Shown piece after piece: positions 5,786 through 10,790 of a DNA stretch of 10,790 nt. The notes below the pieces were generated by a model. That model saw only the letters and a program-made list of their open reading frames with translations, ran no database searches and was not told where the DNA came from. Within the stretch, counting starts at the first letter, position 1. Every line of letters begins with the position of its first letter. Origin of the DNA: Sulfurimonas sp. (GTDB lineage: Bacteria; Campylobacterota; Campylobacteria; Campylobacterales; Sulfurimonadaceae). The translations under genes and the position numbers were made by a program. The stretch lies in NCBI GenBank assembly GCA_026987995.1, contig JALSMC010000232.1, positions 1-10,790 of the forward strand. The letters are read 5' to 3'.

Positions 5786-7570
5786 AAGACCTATTAGTGT
5801 CTGAAGCATCTGATCAGATGTCGTAATCGTTTTACCATTAGCTTGATACCCACGCTGAATGATGATGAGTTGAGTTAAGGCTCGTGAGAGGTCAACATTT
5901 GATGCTTCCAGAGCTGAACTTTGGATAAATCCACGTCCCGCTGATGCAGCTGTACCGATGATAGGGTCTCCTGAATTGGCAGTTTGGTTATAAACATTTC
6001 CTCCCTCTGCTGAGAGACCTTCGTTGTTTGTAAACTTTGCCATACCAATTTGTGCTAGTCCAAAAGAACGACCATTTGAGAATGAACCTACTAATGTTCC
6101 AGACTGATCGATTCTAATTCCTATTAAATCTCCACCTGTAAAACCATCTTGGCTTATTCCAGAAGTAGAAGAGGCACTATCAAAAGAGGTCATTCCATCG
6201 AAGGAATTGGCAGTACCAAAACTAAGATTTACTAGTTGATCTGGAGCTGAACCATTGTTACCAGTAAAAGAGATATTTGGAGGGTTGTATGTTGCAAGAG
6301 AACCATCATTATTAAAACGGATAGAACCTCTCTTCTCGTTCAAAGGCGATAGTGTGTCTATTGTTGCTGGTTCAGGAACACTAATTACCATATCCCATGT
6401 TGCACCTGTTGCTGTGTCTACTGCAGTTTTTCTAAACTCCATTCTCACAGTATGCTTAGAACCAAGTGAATCAAAAATATCTATAGAACTTGAGTGTGTT
6501 GCAGCATTAAAACTTTGTGAAAGAGCGGTTCCTATAGAGCCAGCAGGAAGTACCGCACTAATAGCTTCCATATTTCTTGTAAATTTTATATTTTCTGTAA
6601 TACCGTTAGCCGCATCGGTAAAGGCAGTCGCTTGTATATTTAAATCATTACCTGCTGCATCTGGATTACTTATTTCAAATTGACCTCGATCATTCACAAT
6701 CACACTTACATTTGTTCCAGCAGCAGCACTTGCTTCGTTATCCATAGCTTCTCGCAAGTCTGCCATTGATGTAAAAACTTTATCTGCTCCTGCTGCCGTT
6801 GTCACATTGTTTGTATCTGAACTATAGGTATAACTAAATGTCGTTATCCCTCCATCAAAAGAGATATTCACACCTTGTCCCTCTTGAAGAGAAAATGCTT
6901 CTCCTGTTTCGTTAAACATAACACCCATATTTCCTGAAATTTCTGTAGAATTACCAGCACCATCATTGTTGACTATTCCATTATCATCTACTGCGAATGC
7001 AGAAGAAAAGCTCTCTACTAAAGGGCCTGAGTTTAGGTTGGCTTTTAAAACAACTTCTGAAGTAGGAGAGGCTGGTGTTGTTAAGCCTGGTGCGATATTT
7101 ATACTAGTTATTGGCGCAGTTGAGTCTACTTTTCCTGTAACAGGGTCACGTAGCCAACCTTGTGCGATGAAACCATTATTATCAACAAAGTTTCCACCTG
7201 CATCAAATTTAAAATCCCCTGCACGAGTATATTTATAGGTATTTCCATTATCTCCGGAGATGATAAAAAAACCATCTCCTTGAATAGCAACATCTGTATT
7301 TTTATCAGAGTTTTGGATAGAACCTTGTGAGAAGATACGTGTAGCAGAACTTACAGTGGAACCCAAACCAACTTGTACAGGATTTTTACCACCAAGCTGT
7401 CCCTGTGGAGCCGTTGCAATTGCCTTTGTTTGAGCTAGTAAGTCAGAGAAATTTGCACGAGAATACTTATAACCAACAGTATTTACATTGGCAATATTAT
7501 TTGACTCTATATCCATTGCCACTTGGTGAGACTGGAGTCCGGATACACCGGAGAATAAAGATTTTAACAT
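5777..7570 (-). CDS. flgE: Flagellar hook protein FlgE (major hook candidate)
   Basis: The 597-aa product has all marks of a hook protein. The N-terminal rod/hook domain starts MLKSLFSGVSGLQSHQVAMDIESNNIANVNTVGYK. It continues with the conserved NTDVAIQGDGFFII segment near residues 92-104. A long variable central region follows, including a D2-type stretch with SIDIFDSLGSKHTVRMEF. The C-terminal helix is SNVDLSRALTQLIIIQRGYQANGKTITTSDQMLQTLIGL. The terminal helices pack in the hook's inner core, while the variable domains face outward; no signal peptide is present because export is through the flagellar type III system. It is longer than enterobacterial FlgE (about 400 aa), in keeping with the large Campylobacterota hooks. 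The larger size and the sigma54 promoter in front make it the likelier main hook subunit of the two paralogs here. The Shine-Dalgarno AAAGGA lies six bases before the ATG, inside a leader inverted repeat. The gene ends in an intrinsic terminator. Confidence 0.95.
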   Translation of the reverse strand: MLKSLFSGVSGLQSHQVAMDIESNNIANVNTVGYKYSRANFSDLLAQTKAIATAPQGQLGGKNPVQVGLGSTVSSATRIFSQGSIQNSDKNTDVAIQGDGFFIISGDNGNTYKYTRAGDFKFDAGGNFVDNNGFIAQGWLRDPVTGKVDSTAPITSINIAPGLTTPASPTSEVVLKANLNSGPLVESFSSAFAVDDNGIVNNDGAGNSTEISGNMGVMFNETGEAFSLQEGQGVNISFDGGITTFSYTYSSDTNNVTTAAGADKVFTSMADLREAMDNEASAAAGTNVSVIVNDRGQFEISNPDAAGNDLNIQATAFTDAANGITENIKFTRNMEAISAVLPAGSIGTALSQSFNAATHSSSIDIFDSLGSKHTVRMEFRKTAVDTATGATWDMVISVPEPATIDTLSPLNEKRGSIRFNNDGSLATYNPPNISFTGNNGSAPDQLVNLSFGTANSFDGMTSFDSASSTSGISQDGFTGGDLIGIRIDQSGTLVGSFSNGRSFGLAQIGMAKFTNNEGLSAEGGNVYNQTANSGDPIIGTAASAGRGFIQSSALEASNVDLSRALTQLIIIQRGYQANGKTITTSDQMLQTLIGLKN

Positions 7571-7578
7571 AACTTATC

Positions 7579-7603
7579 CTTTAAGTTACTCTTACTTAAA
7601 GAG
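7579..7603 (-). promoter_or_regulatory. flgE leader with two mutually exclusive hairpins over the RBS
   Basis: An 8-bp perfect inverted repeat has arms 7579-7586 and 7594-7601 (CTTTAAGT/ACTTAAAG) and a 7-base loop. Its start-proximal arm shares bases with the AAAGGA Shine-Dalgarno (7577-7582). A competing 5-bp stem pairs 7599-7603 with 7589-7593 (CTCTT/AAGAG) and would leave the Shine-Dalgarno open. Both lie within the leader predicted from the sigma54 start. Whether they regulate translation is inference. Confidence 0.4.
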
Positions 7604-7621
7604 CATTAGTAATAAATATCT

Positions 7622-7637
7622 AGCATTTAGTGTACCA
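7622..7637 (-). promoter_or_regulatory. Sigma54 (RpoN) -24/-12 promoter for flgE
   Basis: The minus strand reads TGGTACACTAAATGCT. This matches the RpoN consensus TGGYACRNNNNTTGCW at every fixed position but one (first T of TTGC is A), with correct GG-to-GC spacing. Predicted start near 7611 and a leader of about 40 bases before flgE. Class II flagellar genes including the hook are RpoN-dependent in Helicobacter and Campylobacter, so position and context agree. Confidence 0.82.
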
Positions 7638-7651
7638 ACTTTTTTCTAGTG

Positions 7652-8905
7652 CTAAGCACTCATATTTAAAGCTTTTTGCATCATCTCATCTGCTGTTGTG
7701 ATTGATTTTGAGTTTGCATCATATGTACGTTGGAGAATTATCAGCTCTGTAAGCCCATAAGAGAGTTCTACATTAGAGCCTTCAAGATTGAAGTTTACGA
7801 CTTCTGTTGCATTTATATTTTGACCATTTGCATCTTGACGAAATAGTGCTTCTCCACTGTTAGAACTTGCACTAAAACGTGTACCATTGACACGATCTAA
7901 GCCCTGTTCATTTTGAAAATGAAAAACAGCAATTTTACCAACACTACTCTGCTCCCCATTAGTAAAAGTAGCAATTACTTCTGCATTTCTATTAATAGAG
8001 TAACCTACTAAATCTCCCTTAATTGTTCCATCCGATATACTTGAAGCAGCTGTAGTAGGAGTGTCGATTGAGATAATACCATCAAAACCTTGACCTAAAT
8101 CGATAGCAACACCTGCTCCATTATTATTGATACTTGTTACAGTATTTAAACTAAGGGCTCCAGTTTCATCAAACTCTACTTGTCCAACTTGTGTGTCATA
8201 GATTGTTAATCCATCTAGTGACTGAGTAGTCGCTGTCAATGTGTACTGATTACCTGGTGACACCTGCTGCTCATTTTTTACAAACTCTAAATGCAATTGG
8301 TTTCTGTTACCAAGGGGGTCAACAATAGAAGCACTCATTGTAATTGGTTCAACACCGACTCCAAGGTTTCCTAAAAATTTTGTTTGTGTAGTAGCCTCAG
8401 CTGGATATGTAAGTGTTTGAGGAAAACGCAGCTTTTCTTGGGCTGCTACAGAAGAGAGTAGTACTTCATCAACCTTATTTGTTAAAATATTATCTGCACT
8501 TATATTATTCGCTTTAGTTCCTAAAACATAAAAACCATCACTAGTAACCAGATCACTATTGGAGTCAAAACCAAAAGAGCCATCACGAGTATAGAGTGGA
8601 TCTCCATCACCTGATACACCAAACCAGCCCTCCCCTAAAATAGCCAAATCAGTACTTCTGTCTGAAGGAGCTAAAGTCCCCTGATCTCGCATCATACTTG
8701 TCGTTTGAACTTGAACCCCTTTGCCGATAGAACCTCCAGATGTTGTTCCTGTGGAGATAGCTTCTTCAAACATACTTGAGAACTCTGTTGTATAGCCTCG
8801 ATACCCTACTGTATTAATATTTGCAATATTATTTGATAAGACATCAATCCCAACAGAACTATTTTGTAAACCAGATAGTCCTGTATAAAAAGCTTGAGAC
8901 ATCAT
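7652..8905 (-). CDS. Second FlgE-family flagellar hook protein (shorter paralog)
   Basis: The 417-aa product is another hook-family protein. Its N-terminal segment is SQAFYTGLSGLQNSSVGIDVLSNNIANINTVGYRG, the middle has STDLAILGEGWFGV (about 84-97) and SASIVDPLGNRNQLHLEF (about 191-208), and the C-terminus is EGSNVELSYGLTELIILQRTYDANSKSITTADEMMQKAL. Length is close to enterobacterial FlgE. By order (fliK-flgD-this gene) it corresponds to the FlgE-like gene found downstream of flgD in Helicobacter and Campylobacter, where a separate larger FlgE can also exist. It may form part of the hook, such as a proximal segment, or a minor component; its name is left open because the neighbour is the better major-hook candidate. 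A strong AAGGAG lies six bases before tandem ATG codons; the first is used here. It follows flgD after 21 bases. Confidence 0.92.
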   Translation of the reverse strand: MMSQAFYTGLSGLQNSSVGIDVLSNNIANINTVGYRGYTTEFSSMFEEAISTGTTSGGSIGKGVQVQTTSMMRDQGTLAPSDRSTDLAILGEGWFGVSGDGDPLYTRDGSFGFDSNSDLVTSDGFYVLGTKANNISADNILTNKVDEVLLSSVAAQEKLRFPQTLTYPAEATTQTKFLGNLGVGVEPITMSASIVDPLGNRNQLHLEFVKNEQQVSPGNQYTLTATTQSLDGLTIYDTQVGQVEFDETGALSLNTVTSINNNGAGVAIDLGQGFDGIISIDTPTTAASSISDGTIKGDLVGYSINRNAEVIATFTNGEQSSVGKIAVFHFQNEQGLDRVNGTRFSASSNSGEALFRQDANGQNINATEVVNFNLEGSNVELSYGLTELIILQRTYDANSKSITTADEMMQKALNMSA

Positions 8906-8926
8906 TGTAAACTCCTTAAATAGTTT

Positions 8927-9592
8927 TTAATATATCTCTACTACGTTCTCTAAAGGAACATAACTAGAACCAACTTTAAGCAAAGTTGTACCATTCTCAA
9001 AACGCACAGACTCAATAGGATATGCACCTAAACGTGTACTTAAGCTCTCTCCTGTTGGTGTTGTGTAGTCTGCATTTACACGATAGATACCATCCTCAGC
9101 TGATGCTCCACTAGCAGTTAAACCATCCCAGTCAAATTGATATACACCTGCTGGATTTGTCCCCATATCTATGGTTGCCACCGCATTACCATCTAAGTCA
9201 GTTATATTTACTATGCCTTGCTCCACATCTGAAGGGAAATAGACTTCAAAAGAGCTTGTAGTCCCTTTTTCATGGGCTATAGCATCACTTCCCATATCAG
9301 CAGTTTTCCCAATGGCTGCTACAGTTGAAAAATCATTTGCAGCAGTTAATGATGCTGCTAAATCTTCCAAGGCTTTATTTGTTTTATCGGTTGCTTCTAG
9401 TGCTGCTAGTTGCGATGTTTGGGTTAAAATTTGTTCAGTATCTGTTGGTTCAGTCGGGTCTTGATTCTGCAGTTGTGCTAAAAGTAGCATCATAAAATCA
9501 TCATTTGTTAAAGATGTCTTATCTTCAACTGTTGGGGCTTCTGTATAGTCTACATATGTTGCGGCATCTAAGCCTGTTGATGTTATTGCCAT
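8927..9592 (-). CDS. flgD: Flagellar hook assembly scaffold protein FlgD
   Basis: The 221-aa protein is the cap that sits at the tip of the growing hook and guides FlgE polymerisation; it is exported by the flagellar type III system and later discarded. The signature N-terminal block is NDDFMMLLLAQLQNQDPTEPTDTEQILTQTSQLAALEA (about 30-67), the standard FlgD motif. The C-terminal half (about 100-200) is a beta-rich FlgD Ig-like region with NITDLDGNAVATIDMGTNPAGVYQFDWDG and EDGIYRVNADY. Length is near that of enterobacterial FlgD (about 230 aa). Its start is set by AAAGGA, which overlaps the fliK stop 11 bases upstream, so the two are probably translationally coupled. Placement between fliK and a hook gene is the expected one. 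Confidence 0.95.
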   Translation of the reverse strand: MAITSTGLDAATYVDYTEAPTVEDKTSLTNDDFMMLLLAQLQNQDPTEPTDTEQILTQTSQLAALEATDKTNKALEDLAASLTAANDFSTVAAIGKTADMGSDAIAHEKGTTSSFEVYFPSDVEQGIVNITDLDGNAVATIDMGTNPAGVYQFDWDGLTASGASAEDGIYRVNADYTTPTGESLSTRLGAYPIESVRFENGTTLLKVGSSYVPLENVVEIY

Positions 9593-9603
9593 AATTTTAT
9601 CCT

Positions 9604-10790
9604 TTATGCGTAGTGAGGAACTACTATCTCCAGAGATTTTAAAATCTCTTCATTTTGCTCTTCATTTTGTAAATAACTGTACTCTTCTCTCGCTTCTTCT
9701 CTTCTTTGAGAATTTTGCTGTTGTTGTCCAAAAGCACCTTGCTGAGAACTCTCTGAGTTGTTATTAAAGTTTAATGTAGCATTATTTATTCCACTATTAC
9801 TCAGTTGTATTTTTAAATCATTTGCATTGAGAGCTAAAGCATTGATTGCTGCATTGTTTGAGCTAAGATTTATATGGAGATTTTTACCACGTTGGACAAC
9901 TGTAAGCTCAACTGAGCCTAGTCTTTGTGGATTAAGAGCCACTTTGATTCTAGTAAATGGAGATTTATAGTCTTCTATGGCAGTTTTTACATCTTGAGAG
10001 ATATATTTTGTCATCTGTTTTGCTTCTGAGAGTTTTATCTCAAAACTATCTGCTTTTGCAATATTTAATCCGTCGAGTTTTTGTCCTGAAGTATTCTCTT
10101 GTCTATCACCTTTTAAAAGAGACTCTAAGTGTTTGCTCACTTCGCTTGTAGCTTGTGGTGCTACCACTCTGGCGGTTGCAACTGCAAAATCTGCAGTAAG
10201 ACCTTTGTCACCTTTAGATGCAGTTTCACCACGAAGCAATAACTTCAATGTTTCATTCGTTTTTTTCTTAGGTATATTTGCTTCACTTGTGCTTATTTTT
10301 GTATTTACAAGCTGCTCAGTTGTTATCTCTTTTGGGTTTTGTGCCTTAAAGAGAGGTGTCACTTTTATCTCTTTGATAGTCTCTTGTGCTTTAACATCAT
10401 TTTTCACTTGTAGTTCATCTGATTTTAGATTTATTATCTTTGATTTAGATGCTTTTTTCGTCAATTTCTCTATATCTGAGTCATGCCCTTCTTGTGTTTT
10501 AGCTTCTAATGGTACTTTAACTTTTAGATCAAGATTATCCTCTTCTGCAGGGATAGTATTTATGATTTTTGCACTTGATTTACTCAGAAGTTCTGGACTC
10601 TGTTTTACTTCTTGGAGTGTTATTTTACTTACATCAATGTTAAACTTTTGTGCAACTTGGACTAAACCTTTGAGGGTTTTTGGTAGTGCTTGTATCTCTG
10701 CTTTTTTGAAGCCTTCACTAGCAATTATCTTACTTTTGAGGTACTCTTTTGCATCTTTTACCAAGACCTTTAGCTCTGCTTGAGTCATAT
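9604..10790 (-). CDS. fliK: Flagellar hook-length control protein FliK, C-terminal part
   Basis: At least 394 residues are in the window. FliK measures hook length and switches the export gate from hook to filament substrates. The conserved C-terminal switch domain is at about 275-340: FTRIKVALNPQRLGSVELTVVQRGKNLHINLSSNNAAINALALNANDLKIQLSNSGI, with the family's L.P..LG.V motif. A glutamine/asparagine-rich tail (about 343-380, QQGAFGQQQQNSQRREE) follows. The N-terminal part is lysine-rich, low in complexity and probably disordered, as expected of the ruler region. It contains two similar short motifs, LKLLLRGE (181-188) and LESLLKGD (221-228). An ATG lies at 10788, but only two bases precede it, no ribosome binding site can be seen, and homologues are usually longer, so this Met is probably internal and the gene starts outside the window. 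Confidence 0.88.
   Translation of the reverse strand, partial: MTQAELKVLVKDAKEYLKSKIIASEGFKKAEIQALPKTLKGLVQVAQKFNIDVSKITLQEVKQSPELLSKSSAKIINTIPAEEDNLDLKVKVPLEAKTQEGHDSDIEKLTKKASKSKIINLKSDELQVKNDVKAQETIKEIKVTPLFKAQNPKEITTEQLVNTKISTSEANIPKKKTNETLKLLLRGETASKGDKGLTADFAVATARVVAPQATSEVSKHLESLLKGDRQENTSGQKLDGLNIAKADSFEIKLSEAKQMTKYISQDVKTAIEDYKSPFTRIKVALNPQRLGSVELTVVQRGKNLHINLSSNNAAINALALNANDLKIQLSNSGINNATLNFNNNSESSQQGAFGQQQQNSQRREEAREEYSYLQNEEQNEEILKSLEIVVPHYA

Noticed and set aside
6255..6683. 142-codon open frame on the plus strand inside flgE
   Set aside because: It is wholly antisense to the conserved hook gene, with no motif and no promoter; a shadow frame.
7648..7660. AGTGC/GCACT palindrome at the stop of the short hook gene, considered as a terminator
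   Set aside because: On the minus strand the stem is only 5-6 bp and is followed by A-rich, not U-rich, sequence, so it does not fit an intrinsic terminator. It may be incidental.
10133..10783. 216-codon open frame on the plus strand opposite fliK
   Set aside because: It is antisense to a clear FliK coding frame, its translation is hydrophobic and Ser/Phe-rich as expected from the complement of Lys/Glu codons, and it has no ribosome binding site or recognisable family.

Overview
The window is AT-rich, and every gene I can support lies on the minus strand, so transcription runs from high to low coordinates. Gene content and gene order point to a Campylobacterota (epsilonproteobacterial) relative, most like Sulfurimonas or a similar sulfur oxidiser. 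The evidence is the fliK-flgD-hook gene order, a hook gene with its own sigma54-type promoter, a YajQ gene next to a small helix-turn-helix/coiled-coil protein, and a fumarate reductase/succinate dehydrogenase pair without an adjacent membrane anchor. The genus is inferred from family resemblance only.

Flagellar block (10790 down to 5757): the C-terminal part of the hook-length control protein FliK, then the hook scaffold protein FlgD, then two different FlgE-family hook proteins in tandem (417 and 597 aa). The first three genes are packed as one operon. The larger hook gene follows an 81-base gap that carries a near-consensus sigma54 promoter and a leader able to form hairpins over its ribosome binding site. 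A clear intrinsic terminator overlaps the stop codon of the large hook gene and closes the block.

Metabolic block (5737 down to 928): purT (formate-dependent purine synthesis), a D-2-hydroxyacid dehydrogenase and a YqaA-type membrane protein are joined with 0- and 6-base junctions. They are followed by a fumarate reductase/succinate dehydrogenase flavoprotein and iron-sulfur subunit. A perfect 15-bp inverted repeat sits directly against the purT start codon and contains both its Shine-Dalgarno sequence and a TATAAT box. The flavoprotein lacks the histidine that normally binds FAD covalently, and the iron-sulfur subunit has twelve cluster cysteines instead of eleven, so this is a non-classical member of the family. 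An extended -10 box inside the end of yqaA suggests the pair also has its own promoter.

Last block (903 down to 1): yajQ behind its own extended -10 promoter, followed 14 bases later by a gene for an HTH plus coiled-coil protein that runs off the window edge.

I see no RNA genes, insertion sequences, CRISPR arrays or prophage genes, and no obviously new multi-gene system. The most interesting signals are the purT repeat, the altered fumarate reductase pair and the sigma54-separated hook paralogs.
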